From Microlunatus phosphovorus NM-1 (GTDB lineage Bacteria; Actinomycetota; Actinomycetes; Propionibacteriales; Propionibacteriaceae), in the NCBI RefSeq assembly GCF_000270245.1, contig NC_015635.1:3162001-3226000 (forward strand): 64,000 bases of DNA, in the 5' to 3' direction. The notes beneath the pieces are model-generated. The model ran no database searches and was not told the origin of the DNA. It saw only the letters and a list, made by a program, of their open reading frames with translations. This document shows positions 1-8,302 of the stretch, in pieces (position 1 is the stretch's first letter; every line of letters starts with the position of its first letter). A program made the translations under genes and the position numbers.

Positions 1-18
1 CTGGTGGGAAGCCACCAG
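1..18. terminator. Hairpin at the left edge, possible terminator
   Basis: A perfect 7-bp stem (CTGGTGG/CCACCAG) encloses a GAAG tetraloop. It stands before the first gene and may end transcription of a gene left of the window. There is no T tract, as is common in high-GC actinobacteria, so the role is inferred from shape alone. Confidence 0.35.
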
Positions 19-85
19 AGTGACCACGCAGGCGACAATTCGGCCAATGAGCACATTCGCGCTCGTACGTCTACCATGTCCTCCC

Positions 86-736
86 GTGACCTTCGCCAAA
101 TCGGAGCGTGCCGCTCTTTGCGACCTCTTCGATGTACGCGGCCCTGCCGCGCCGACTCTGTGCGAGGGCTGGCTGACCCACGATCTGGCCGCACATCTGT
201 GGATTCGTGAAACCGACCCGATCGGTGCCTCCGGGATCGTGGCCAAGCCGCTGTCCGGGCTGCTCGACCGGCGGATGGCCGGCGTCAAGCAACGCTGGGA
301 GTTCTCCGAGTTGGTCGACCGGATCCGCAACGGCCCCGGCCGCTTCTCGGTGTTCGCCCTGCCCGGAGTGGACGAACCGGCCAACACGACCGAATTCTTC
401 ATCCACCACGAGGATGTCCGCCGGGCCGGGGACGAGCCGCTGCCGCCGCGGGAGCTGGCGACCGAAGTCGAGGACTGGATCTGGAAGCGGCTGAAGCTGA
501 TGGCCCGGGCCTTCTTCCGGCGGGCCCAGGTCGGCGTGGTGCTGGAGCGGTCCGATCAGACGGGCGAGGAGCCGGAGACCATCCGGGCCGTCTCCGGAGC
601 CAGCATCGTCACGATCATCGGGAAGCCCAGCGAACTGCTGCTGTTTGCCAGCGGCCGGGTCACCGCCGCCGACGTCCGGCTGGTCGGCGAACCCGAGGCG
701 CTCGATCTGCTGCACAGCGCCGATCTCCGAATCTAG
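86..736 (+). CDS. TIGR03085-family protein (maleylpyruvate isomerase/DinB-like fold)
   Basis: A 216-residue protein. The opening FAKSERAALC, the segment APTLCEGWLTHDLAAHL and a conserved His in FFIHHEDVRR match the actinobacterial TIGR03085 family, which belongs to the mycothiol-dependent maleylpyruvate isomerase N-terminal/DinB-like four-helix fold thought to bind a metal. The substrate is unknown. The GTG at 86 fits the usual N-terminus just before FAKSERA; in-frame ATGs at 20 and 47 would add an unrelated 9-22 residue leader. No strong ribosome binding site decides between them. The gene converges on the ECF transporter gene. The family call is from remembered motif similarity. Confidence 0.75.
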   Translation: MTFAKSERAALCDLFDVRGPAAPTLCEGWLTHDLAAHLWIRETDPIGASGIVAKPLSGLLDRRMAGVKQRWEFSELVDRIRNGPGRFSVFALPGVDEPANTTEFFIHHEDVRRAGDEPLPPRELATEVEDWIWKRLKLMARAFFRRAQVGVVLERSDQTGEEPETIRAVSGASIVTIIGKPSELLLFASGRVTAADVRLVGEPEALDLLHSADLRI

Positions 737-783
737 CCAGCAGCCGGTCACCGAAGGAAGCACCGACACGAAACGTGTGCGCT

Positions 784-1383
784 CTAGTCGTCCACACCTC
801 GAGCGACCAAGGCGTCACCCATCCGCTGGGCGTGTCGTAGGGCCCGGACCAGCAACGGCACGGCAAAGGCCCGCGGACTCAGCGTCTTGCCCCGGGCTCG
901 TTGGGCGTCGCGGATCTGCTCGGCCAGACCGAGCACCACCGGCACAGCACGAATGCTGAGCGCGATCAACAAGCCGACTCGCTCTGGGTTCACCCCGAAA
1001 CGTCGAAACGGGCCCAGCGCAGCCACGACGACGTCACTGAGGTCGGTTGTCGTGGTGGTCAGCGTGACCAGGCCGGCTGCCAGCACCAGCAGCCCGATGG
1101 TGACCACCACCGAGACCGCCAACTGCCAGCTGCCAAACACCAACTGCGCTACCCCAATGGCAGCCAGCATCCACCACAACGGACGCAGCTGGCGAAGGGC
1201 GAAGCGCAGGTCAATCCTGGCCAGCGGATACAGACCGCAGACCAGGACGAGCAGTACGCATCGGGCCCACCAGGGAATCAGCTGGGTCACCAGGGCAAGC
1301 GCAACCAGACCGATGAGCTTCGTCGCAGCCGGTGCTCGATGCAGCATTGAGCCACCCGGCAGATAGAGCCCGAGCAGACTCAT
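784..1383 (-). CDS. ecfT: Energy-coupling factor transporter transmembrane protein (EcfT/BioN-type)
   Basis: A 199-residue integral membrane protein with about five hydrophobic segments. It carries the EcfT coupling-helix features near the C-terminus (RAVPVVLGLAEQIRDAQRARG, with the Ala-Arg-Gly type motif, and a second DALVARG motif). EcfT links the ATPases to a substrate-binding S component and drives its toppling in the membrane. At 199 residues it is short, like BioN. Its ATG overlaps the ecfA stop by 4 bp (ATGA), so the two are translationally coupled. A bioY gene on the same strand at 7.7-8.3 kb makes biotin the likely substrate; this is inference. Confidence 0.88.
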   Translation of the reverse strand: MSLLGLYLPGGSMLHRAPAATKLIGLVALALVTQLIPWWARCVLLVLVCGLYPLARIDLRFALRQLRPLWWMLAAIGVAQLVFGSWQLAVSVVVTIGLLVLAAGLVTLTTTTTDLSDVVVAALGPFRRFGVNPERVGLLIALSIRAVPVVLGLAEQIRDAQRARGKTLSPRAFAVPLLVRALRHAQRMGDALVARGVDD

Positions 1384-2075
1384 CCGCCGGTCCGCATCAG
1401 CTGCTGGTAGCGGTCGATCGCCTGGTCGGGCGGCGCATCGGCGACGATCCGCCCTTCCTCGAACACCAGGACGCGATCAAAGCCGGCCAGCAGGTCGAGG
1501 TGGTGGGTGAGCAACACCACCTGCTCCCCCAGGCCCGCGACCAGGGTCATGATCTGCCGGGCATTCCGCAAGTCGAGCAGCGTGGTCGGCTCGTCCATCA
1601 CGACCAGCGCCGGCTCGGTGACCAGCACCGATGCCAACGCCAGCAGCTGCTTCTGGCCACCGGACAGCAGATGGGCCGGGTGGTCGGCGTGCTCGGCCAG
1701 CCCGAACCGAGCCAGCGTCTCCGCCACGCGAGCACGCAGCGCGGTCCCGCGGAGATCTCGGCGGCGCAGGCTGAAGGCGACGTCCTCGGCGACGGTCGGC
1801 ATCACGATCTGTGCGTCCGGATCGGTGAAGCAGAAGCCGACCAGCTGGCGTACCCGTTTGCCGTCCCGGCGGGTGTCGTGACCGGCGATCCGTACGCTGC
1901 CGTGGTCCGGCAGGATCAGGCCGTTCAGCAGCCGGGCGAAGGTCGACTTCCCCGACCCGTTGGCCCCGATCACGCCGATCCGGTGTTCGTCCAGCCGGAC
2001 CGTGATGTCGTGCAGCACCGGTCGTCGTCGCCCGGCGTAGGTGTGGCTGACGCCCTCGACCTCGATCAGGGGCAC
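1380..2075 (-). CDS. ecfA: Energy-coupling factor ABC ATPase (EcfA/BioM-type)
   Basis: A 231-residue ATP-binding subunit. Walker A GANGSGKST is at residues 37-45, the signature LSGGQ is followed by Walker B LVVMDEP, and the H-loop is LTHH. A GTG start at 2075 with GGTGGA five bases upstream gives the family's usual N-terminus (PLIEVEGVSHTY); the open frame extends to 2207 but that part lies inside the thiolase gene and has no homology. It overlaps the thiolase end by 10 bp and ecfT by 4 bp. A single ATPase gene is typical of the BioM/BioN biotin transporters. Confidence 0.9.
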   Translation of the reverse strand: MPLIEVEGVSHTYAGRRRPVLHDITVRLDEHRIGVIGANGSGKSTFARLLNGLILPDHGSVRIAGHDTRRDGKRVRQLVGFCFTDPDAQIVMPTVAEDVAFSLRRRDLRGTALRARVAETLARFGLAEHADHPAHLLSGGQKQLLALASVLVTEPALVVMDEPTTLLDLRNARQIMTLVAGLGEQVVLLTHHLDLLAGFDRVLVFEEGRIVADAPPDQAIDRYQQLMRTGG

Positions 2076-3181
2076 GATTCCACCGCCATTGCCACCCCCT
2101 GCCCGCCGCCGACCGCGATAGCGGCCAAGCCCAGGACTCCGGGCCGCGGGGTACGCACCAGTTGGCTGAACAGCCGGGTCAGGAGCACGGCACCGGATGC
2201 CCCCCACGGGTGGCCGAGCGCCAGCGCACCGCCCTGTACGCAGATCCGCTCCGGGTCAAGACTCAAGTCGTCACAACACGCCAGGACCTGGCCGGCGAAC
2301 GCCTCGTTGAACTCGATCACCCCGACATCGTCGAGGCTCAGGGCGAGCTGATCGAGCACGGCTCGTACGGCGGGCACGATCCCCAGGCCCGGGGTCCGCG
2401 GATCCACCCCGGTCGTCTTCGAGGCCAGGATGCGGAGGCCCGGAAGTCCGCGACGGCGACGCTCTGTCTCGCTCATCAGCGCCACGACCGCGGCGCCGTC
2501 GTTGACCCCGCAGGAGTTCCCGACGGTCGCCGTGCCCTCGGGACCAAAAATCGGTCGCATCCGCGCCAGCCGTGCCAGACTCATCCGTGGCCGCGGCCGC
2601 TCGTCCTGAGCCAACCCGGCAACTGGCACGAGCTCGCCGTCGTAGGTCCCGGCGGCCTGTGCGGCGACCGCCAGCCGGTGCGAGCGGAGTGCGTACGCGT
2701 CCTGCCGCTCCCGCGACACCCCGCGCAGCCGGGCGACGTGGTCGGCGGCGTCCCCCATCTCCGGATCACCCAGCTCCGGCGGCGCGAACGGTGCACGACC
2801 AGGGCGCGGGGACGTGGAGGCAGACTCGACCCCGCCGGCCAGGATCACCGGTCTCGACGATTGGGTGGCTGAGACCAGCGCGGCCCCCACGGCGACCGCG
2901 GCCAGCCCACTGCCGCACTGGCGATCCACGGTCAGGCCGGGGACCGCGAGCCCCAATCCGGCCTGCAAGGCGGCGAATCTCGCCAGGTCGCCGCCTGGCC
3001 CGGTGCAGTTGCCGAGCACCACATCCGCCACGTCGTCGGGTGCGATCCCGGCGTCGGCCACAACGGCCGGCAGCACCGCGGCCGCGAGATCGGCGGCAGT
3101 GCTGGTTGCCAGCCCGTGCCCGGCCGTGCCGGTCGGGGTTCGGCGGGCGGCGACGATCGCGACGTCATTCATCGCCATCAT
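2066..3181 (-). CDS. Thiolase-family protein lacking the second catalytic cysteine
   Basis: A 371-residue thiolase. The nucleophile Cys89 sits in VDRQCGSGLAA, NEAFAGQ precedes the C-terminal lobe and the catalytic His324 is in GHPWGASGA. The C-terminal loop that normally reads C-x-G-G-G is AVGGGQG here, so the general acid/base Cys (Cys378 of Zoogloea thiolase) is Ala356. At 371 residues it is slightly shorter than the usual ~390. Its start overlaps the upstream ligase-like gene (ATGATGA) and its end overlaps ecfA, so all four genes form one operon. Without the second Cys the reaction could be altered, for example condensing only or acting on an unusual acyl-CoA. A link with biotin or its precursor is suggested only by position. 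Confidence 0.82.
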   Translation of the reverse strand: MMAMNDVAIVAARRTPTGTAGHGLATSTAADLAAAVLPAVVADAGIAPDDVADVVLGNCTGPGGDLARFAALQAGLGLAVPGLTVDRQCGSGLAAVAVGAALVSATQSSRPVILAGGVESASTSPRPGRAPFAPPELGDPEMGDAADHVARLRGVSRERQDAYALRSHRLAVAAQAAGTYDGELVPVAGLAQDERPRPRMSLARLARMRPIFGPEGTATVGNSCGVNDGAAVVALMSETERRRRGLPGLRILASKTTGVDPRTPGLGIVPAVRAVLDQLALSLDDVGVIEFNEAFAGQVLACCDDLSLDPERICVQGGALALGHPWGASGAVLLTRLFSQLVRTPRPGVLGLAAIAVGGGQGVAMAVESCP

Positions 3182-4179
3182 GACTGGGCGATCCTGGCTC
3201 GGTCGAGCTTGCCGGCGGCGGTGGTCGGGAACCGATCCAGTACCGACCAGGCTCGTGGCCGATGGCTGGGCGCCAGCTCGCGACGCGCCACCACGGGCAG
3301 ACTCTGTGCGTCGGTCGGATCGGTGCAGACCGCGACCAGCACAGTGCCGAGGCGGGGATGTGGTCGGCCGACCACCAGGACCTCGCCACGCGCGTACGGC
3401 CGCAGTGCGGCCTCCACGTCGGCCAGCACCACCGTGACGCCGGCGGTGGTGATCGCGTCGGCACGACCCGACACGGTGATCCGTCCGTCCGGCTGGATCG
3501 AGCCACGGTCGCCGACGCTCATCCAGAGCTCACCGTCGCGCTCCATCGTGCAAAGCACCGGTTCGGCGCTGTCCTCCCGCAGGCACAGCCACGGCGAGGT
3601 CACCCACAGCTCGCCATCGATCGTCGCTGCTCGCACCTCAGGGAAGAGGGTGAGGGACTCGGCATCTCGACCCCACGCGACGAAGGACAGCTGAGCCGCT
3701 CCGTAGTAATGGTGCACCTGATGACCGACGGCTTCAGCGGCCTCGGCCAGTCCCTTCGGGAGCCGGTCGCCGGCCACCACGAAGACCACTCGATGATCGT
3801 CGCCAGCCTGCTCGTCGAGCAGTCGGTGCAGGACCGCCGGGGTGCAGAACACGTGGCTGGCCGATCCGAGATCGTCGACCAGGGGCGCGCCGGTGTGGTC
3901 CGCCAGGCAGATCGCGTACGCGTTCATGCTGGCCTCGGCCGGCCCCGGCACCCAGACGCTGCTCTCTGCCGAGAGGCCGCACAGGCCCGCCACCACGGGA
4001 AAGCTGTCCACCCAGGACGCGGCCGTACGCACCACCCAGCGGGGGCGACCGGAGGTGCCGGCAGTCGCGAGCCGGATGGTGCCCTCGGCCGCGTATGCGG
4101 CTCGGAGTTGGGCAGGAGTGATCACGGAAGCGCCCGCTCCGAGAGTCGGCACGGCGTCACGGACGGGATCGTACGTCAC
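3178..4179 (-). CDS. AMP-dependent acyl-CoA synthetase-like protein (short ANL family)
   Basis: A 333-residue member of the adenylate-forming family. The P-loop TAGTSGRPR, the YGAAQ motif, the acid in SVGDRGSI, the hinge Arg/Asp in SGRADAITTAG and the C-terminal catalytic Lys in TTAAGKLDR are all present, so ligase activity is plausible. It lacks about 150 N-terminal residues compared with full acyl-CoA synthetases, similar in size to short MenE-like ligases. The GTG at 4179 is preferred; the open frame runs to 4242, but that start lies inside the inverted repeat 4222-4282, and a GTG at 4221 is also possible. The stop overlaps the thiolase ATG. The acid activated is unknown. Confidence 0.75.
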   Translation of the reverse strand: MTYDPVRDAVPTLGAGASVITPAQLRAAYAAEGTIRLATAGTSGRPRWVVRTAASWVDSFPVVAGLCGLSAESSVWVPGPAEASMNAYAICLADHTGAPLVDDLGSASHVFCTPAVLHRLLDEQAGDDHRVVFVVAGDRLPKGLAEAAEAVGHQVHHYYGAAQLSFVAWGRDAESLTLFPEVRAATIDGELWVTSPWLCLREDSAEPVLCTMERDGELWMSVGDRGSIQPDGRITVSGRADAITTAGVTVVLADVEAALRPYARGEVLVVGRPHPRLGTVLVAVCTDPTDAQSLPVVARRELAPSHRPRAWSVLDRFPTTAAGKLDRARIAQS

Positions 4180-4221
4180 AATCGCTCGGCGTCCGCGCCG
4201 TGCGGACTGCTCAAGACCCAC

Positions 4222-4282
4222 CACGAGAAGGAGGTTTGGCACCTGATCTCGGCCTTTTCGGGTGCCAAACCTCCTTCTCGTG
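4222..4282. repeat. Palindromic repeat element, copy 1 (terminator-like)
   Basis: Two perfect 22-bp arms (4222-4243 and 4261-4282) flank a 17-base loop. The arm begins CACGAGAAGGAGG and ends TTTGGCACC. It lies 7 bp beyond the stop of the GH3 gene and just upstream of the ligase-like gene, so it can act as a terminator for the former. The same end sequence recurs at 22636, and related ends occur at four other places in the window. Confidence 0.85.
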
Positions 4283-4288
4283 AGCCGA

Positions 4289-6914
4289 CTACGCGACCTG
4301 GATCGCTCCGGTCAGCCGAATGTCGGCCGAGGAGGCACCGACGCCGATCTCGACCTCACCAGCGGGGGTGGCCCAGTCGTGGGTCTCGACGTCGAAGTAC
4401 GACACCTTGCGGCGCGGCACCGACAGCGACACCCGCTCGGACTCGCCCGGGGCCAGCTTGACCTTGGCGAACGCCGCCAGCTGCCGAGCCGGGGTGGGCA
4501 CCGGAGCCGGCAGCTCGCCGACGTAGACCTGGACGACCTCCGAGCCTTCCCGGCCACCGGTGTTGGTCACCGATACCGACACCGTCGCCACATCGTCGCC
4601 GTCGGCCGCCTCGACCGCCAGGTCGGAGAAGTCGAAGCTGGTGTAGCCCAGGCCGTGACCGAACGGGTACGACGGCGCCGGACCGTCCGCGGTCACCGCG
4701 CGATAGCCGACGAAGACGCCCTCGGTGTAGTGCACCTGTCCGTCCACGCCCGGGTAGGTGCGCGGGTCCGCGGCCGGCGTGTCCGCCAGGCTCGCCGGGA
4801 TGGTCAGCGGCAGCCGACCACCGGGCTCGACCTCGCCGGTCAGCACCCGAGCGAGCGCCTCACCCTGCGCCTGGCCGGGGAACCATGCCTGCAGCAGCGC
4901 GGCCGGCTCCTGACCCCAGCGGGTGACATCCACCGGCGCGCCGGTCATCAGCACCACGACCGTCCGGGGATTCGCAGCCAGCACGGCCTTGATCAGGTCG
5001 TCCTGGCCACTGGGCAGACCCATGTGCGGCCGGTCATCGGCCTCCGCCTCGTAGGTGCGCACGACGACCACGGCCACATCCGACTTGGCCGCGAGCTCGG
5101 CGGCCTCGGTCACCTCCGGTGAGTACACCCCGGCCGGCGGCACCCAGCCGAGCCGGAACCGGGCGCCGAGCAGGAAGCCCTGCGACGGATGGTTGGCGGC
5201 GTAGTCCAGCCGGATCGGATACTCCTTGCCGGCCTCGAGCTCGAGGGTGAGCTCCTCCACGGTCGGGTTCTCGGCGGCGTCGCCACCCCAGCCGTATGGC
5301 TTTGGTTCAGCCGGCTCGGCCGCCTCGACCTCGGTCGCCACCGCCAGGTTGCCGCTGGAGGAGACCGCCTTGCCGTCGATCGAGAACGCGTACGAGCCGA
5401 GGGAGGTGATGGCGAACTGGTAGGTGCCAGTGGTCGGCACGACCAACGAGCCGGTCCAGCGCGCCGAGATCTGCGCGTTCAGGTCGCCGGGCAGCTTGTC
5501 GTACCGCGGCGACGCAGCGTTGAAGCCCGGGAAGTTGTGGAAGCCCATGTTGAGCTCGACCTGGCCGTCGTTGCGCACCAGGAACGGGTCGCCGCCGAAG
5601 TCGGGGTTCGTCCAGAACTCGGCCCGCAGTCCGCGCTCACCCTCCGGGGTGCGGAAGAAGCTCGACGGGATCGCATCCGGCCCCGGCAGCAGGGCGCCCG
5701 GGGTCACCGGGTCCGAGCCGTACGCCACCGTGATCTCGACATCCTCGCCGAGCGCTGCGGCCAGGCCGTCCAGCGGCGAGGTGCCCTTGGTGGCGCGCAC
5801 CATCGAGCTGCCGCCACCCTGAGCGCCGACGCCGTCGACATCCGGTCCGATCAGCGCAACGCTCCGGACCTCGCCGAGCGGCAGCAGTCCGTCGTTGCGG
5901 AGCAGCACCGTGCCGGCCTCGGCGACCCGACGGGCCACCTCGTGGTGGTCGTCGACGGCGAACTCGGCGATCCCGACCGGGTTCTCGAGCTGACCCATGC
6001 CGATCAGCGGCCGCAAGATCCGGCGCACCTTGTCGTCGATCACCGACTCAGCGACCTCACCGTTGCGCACTGCCTCGAGCAGCTTCGAGCCCCAGAAGCC
6101 CTCGTTCGGCTGCTCCTGGTCGAGCCCGGCGTTGGCGGCGTCCGCGGTGCTGTGGTTGGCGCCGTAGTCGCTCATGATCCAGCCCTGGAAGCCGAAGGTG
6201 TTCCGCAGCAGATCGGTGAGCAGGGTCGGGTTCTCGCAGGCGAAAGCGCCGTTGACCCGGTTGAACGAGCCCATCATCGAGGCGACCTCGGCCTCGCTGA
6301 TCAGCGCCTCGAACGGCGGCAGATAGAGCTCGCGCATGGTCCGCTCGTCGATGACGGCGTCGACGCTGCTGCGATGGTCTTCCTGATTGTTGATCGCATA
6401 GTGCTTGGCACACGCCTGCACACCCTGCGCCTGGACGCCACGCACCATCTCGACACCGATCGCGCCGGCCAGCAGCGGATCCTCGCCGTAGGACTCGAAG
6501 GTACGTCCGCCGACCGGCACCCGGGCGAGTCCACGGCCGGGCCGAGCGACACGTTGTGGTCGGTCGCCCGGCACTCGATGCCGACGACCGCGCCGTACTC
6601 GTGGGCGACCGAGGGATCCAGGTCGCAGCAAGTGCGATCGGGGCCGGCAGCGCCGTTGCCTTGCCCTCGTGCACGTCACCCTTGTTGATCCGTACGCCGG
6701 CGGGGCCGTCGGCCATCTGCAGCCCCGGCAGACCGAGGCGCTCGAGCGGACCGGAATAGAACCCGTAGTTCCAGTTCAGGTCACCGGTGGCGAAGGCGAC
6801 CTTCTCCTCCAGGGTCATGTCGGCCAGCAGGCCTTCGACGCGCTCCTCGACCTCGGGGGTCGCCCACGAGGGCGAAGCCGAGGTGGTGTCGTCGGGATGT
6901 GCGGTTTCTACCAT
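4289..6914 (-). pseudogene. GH3 beta-glucosidase with PA14 insert, disrupted by two 1-base deletions
   Basis: A glycoside hydrolase family 3 protein. The N-terminal barrel (PEVEERVEGLLADMTLEEK, MADGPAGVR, nucleophile Asp in WIMSDYGAN), a PA14 domain inserted in the second domain (GLRAEFWTNPDF onwards) and a C-terminal fibronectin-III-like domain are all recognisable. The reading frame is broken twice: near 6616-6619 (TGGATCCC where TGGGATCCC restores TWDPSVAHEYG) and near 6529 (GACTCGCC where GACCTCGCC restores VDLARVPVGG). Adding two bases gives exactly 876 codons. ATG 6914 has GGAG upstream. Either a recent pseudogene or two sequencing errors in G/C runs; otherwise intact. A promoter and hairpin operator precede it. 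Confidence 0.85.
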
Positions 6915-6985
6915 GTGTGACACTCCGTTGGGGTCGGTGGGTGGGTTGATGTGCGCGTGGGTCGGATGGGTGGGCGGGGTCGGAT

Positions 6986-7009
6986 GGACGCGGACGGTTG
7001 TCCGCGTCC
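6986..7009. promoter_or_regulatory. Inverted repeat, probable operator in the GH3 leader
   Basis: Perfect 10-bp arms (GGACGCGGAC and GTCCGCGTCC) are separated by 4 bases. It starts three bases beyond the inferred -10 box of the GH3 gene, covering the expected transcription start. That position suits a repressor operator; the adjacent TetR gene is the obvious candidate regulator. It could instead terminate the bioY-TetR transcript. Confidence 0.55.
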
Positions 7010-7011
7010 GG

Positions 7012-7040
7012 AGTATCTAGCGAAAACCGAACCGCGTCAA
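7012..7040 (-). promoter_or_regulatory. Sigma70-type promoter of the GH3 gene
   Basis: On the minus strand a TTGACG -35 box (7040-7035) is followed after exactly 17 bases by GATACT (7017-7012), a four-of-six match to the -10 consensus. It points toward the GH3 gene start at 6914. Confidence 0.55.
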
Positions 7041-7062
7041 TGTTTCGTCTCGCCCGGGTCGT

Positions 7063-7662
7063 CTATCCCGGCAAGGATCGCCAGGACGAGCGGCAGATCA
7101 ACTGCCACAGGCCGGTGAGCTGACCGGTGATGTCCACCGAGTGGTCCAGTGCCCATTGCACCTGCAAACCGTCCGCGGCGGCGATCAACAGGTCGACGGC
7201 AGCCCCGACATCGACGGCCGGGCCCATCTCGCCGTGCTCCTGGGCGTTCACGATCGAGGTGACGAGCATCCCGCGTACCCAGTCGTAGCGCCGCAGGAAG
7301 AACTCTCGGGACGGATGTCCGTGAATGGTCGCCTCGGCCGAATACTCCACGTACAGCTGCACCAGCCCGGGGACCTCGGCGTTGTGGGCGATGAGGGCCA
7401 GGAAGCCCTCGAAGCTCGGGTTCGGCAGATAGTACGTCTCGTTGTCGCGTTCGTCCCTGGCTCGCAGCACCGCCTCGTACAGCTCCTCGCGGGACCCGAA
7501 GTAGTGCATCAGCCCGGCCTGGCTCAGCCCGACCCGGCGGGCGATCTCGCGGCTGGACGCCTTGCGGCAGCCATTCTGGGCGATGACCTCGAGGGCCACG
7601 GCGAGGATCTCCTCGCGTCGGGCCACGCCCTTGGCGTACGGCCCTCGGTCCCGACCCGTCAC
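7063..7662 (-). CDS. TetR/AcrR-family transcriptional regulator
   Basis: A 199-residue repressor. The N-terminal helix-turn-helix (REEILAVALEVIAQNG, then SREIARRVGLSQAGLMHYFG) is typical of TetR proteins, followed by a helical ligand domain. The opening YAKGVARREEIL resembles regulators found next to actinobacterial beta-glucosidases. The GTG start at 7662 overlaps the bioY stop by 4 bp (GTGA), so it is co-translated with bioY, while downstream on the same strand lies the GH3 gene with a palindromic operator. It may control either: BioQ-type TetR repressors control biotin genes in corynebacteria, but the sequence alone does not decide. An open frame upstream to 8331 is antisense noise. Confidence 0.85.
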   Translation of the reverse strand: MTGRDRGPYAKGVARREEILAVALEVIAQNGCRKASSREIARRVGLSQAGLMHYFGSREELYEAVLRARDERDNETYYLPNPSFEGFLALIAHNAEVPGLVQLYVEYSAEATIHGHPSREFFLRRYDWVRGMLVTSIVNAQEHGEMGPAVDVGAAVDLLIAAADGLQVQWALDHSVDITGQLTGLWQLICRSSWRSLPG

Positions 7663-8255
7663 ACTTGGACCGACTGTCGATCGCGTGGCTGCTGGTCCGG
7701 CAGGATGCCCGGCAGTGCCTGGTGTACGCCCCGCGCGACCAGGGCCGCGGCGACGGCCTTGATCAGGTCGCCAGGCAGGAAGACGACCGACACGGTCGCC
7801 GCCTTGGCCAGCGGCAAGTGCCCGATGATCGACATGCCGACGATGCCGAACGCATACAGCACAACGATGCCGCCGAGCACGTTCACCGCGATCCCGCGGG
7901 GCAGCGACCTGGCCGCGTCGAAGCGCTCGGTCAGCCAGCCGATCACGAAGGCCGCGAACGGGAAACCGATCAAGAACCCGGCGCTGGGGCTGACGAAGAC
8001 ACCCAGCCCGCCACGGCCACCGGCCAGCAGCGGCAGCCCCAGCGCCACCAGCACCAGGAACACCACGACTGCGGCGGTGCCCCGCCACTTGCCGAGCACG
8101 GCGCCAGCCAGCATCACGCCGAGCGTCTGCAAGGTGATCGGCACCAGCACACCCGGAACCGCGATAGCGGGCACCAGGCCCAGCGCAGCGATGATCCCGA
8201 CGAAGACGGCGATCAAGGCCAGGCCGGTGGCGGAGAACGGTCGGTTCGGCGTCAC
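7659..8255 (-). CDS. bioY: Biotin transporter BioY (ECF S component)
   Basis: A 198-residue membrane protein with about six hydrophobic segments. LALIAVFVGIIAALGLVPAI, VLVPITLQTLGVMLAG and the Gly-rich GLGVFVSPSAGFLIGF match BioY substrate-binding components, which capture biotin and work with EcfT/EcfA or alone. The GTG at 8255 fits the family start; a TTG at 8294 is possible. The ecfA and ecfT genes expected beside it lie 6 kb away beyond the TetR and GH3 genes, suggesting an ancestral bioY-ligase-thiolase-ecfA-ecfT cluster that was split. It overlaps the TetR gene by 4 bp. Confidence 0.9.
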   Translation of the reverse strand: MTPNRPFSATGLALIAVFVGIIAALGLVPAIAVPGVLVPITLQTLGVMLAGAVLGKWRGTAAVVVFLVLVALGLPLLAGGRGGLGVFVSPSAGFLIGFPFAAFVIGWLTERFDAARSLPRGIAVNVLGGIVVLYAFGIVGMSIIGHLPLAKAATVSVVFLPGDLIKAVAAALVARGVHQALPGILPDQQPRDRQSVQV

Positions 8256-8302
8256 CTGTGGAATCGTACGGTAAGCGAGCGCTGATGCTCGCAAGCAGCA
8301 GG

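Noticed and set aside
71-769. A 232-codon minus-strand frame across the first gene.
   Set aside because: It is the antisense shadow of the TIGR03085 gene, with the low-complexity composition usual for such frames in GC-rich DNA.
4222-4282. Insertion-sequence ends or a MITE with target duplication.
   Set aside because: The 22-bp arms look like inverted repeats of a small element, but no matching flanking duplication was seen and no transposase is in the window; kept as a palindromic repeat.
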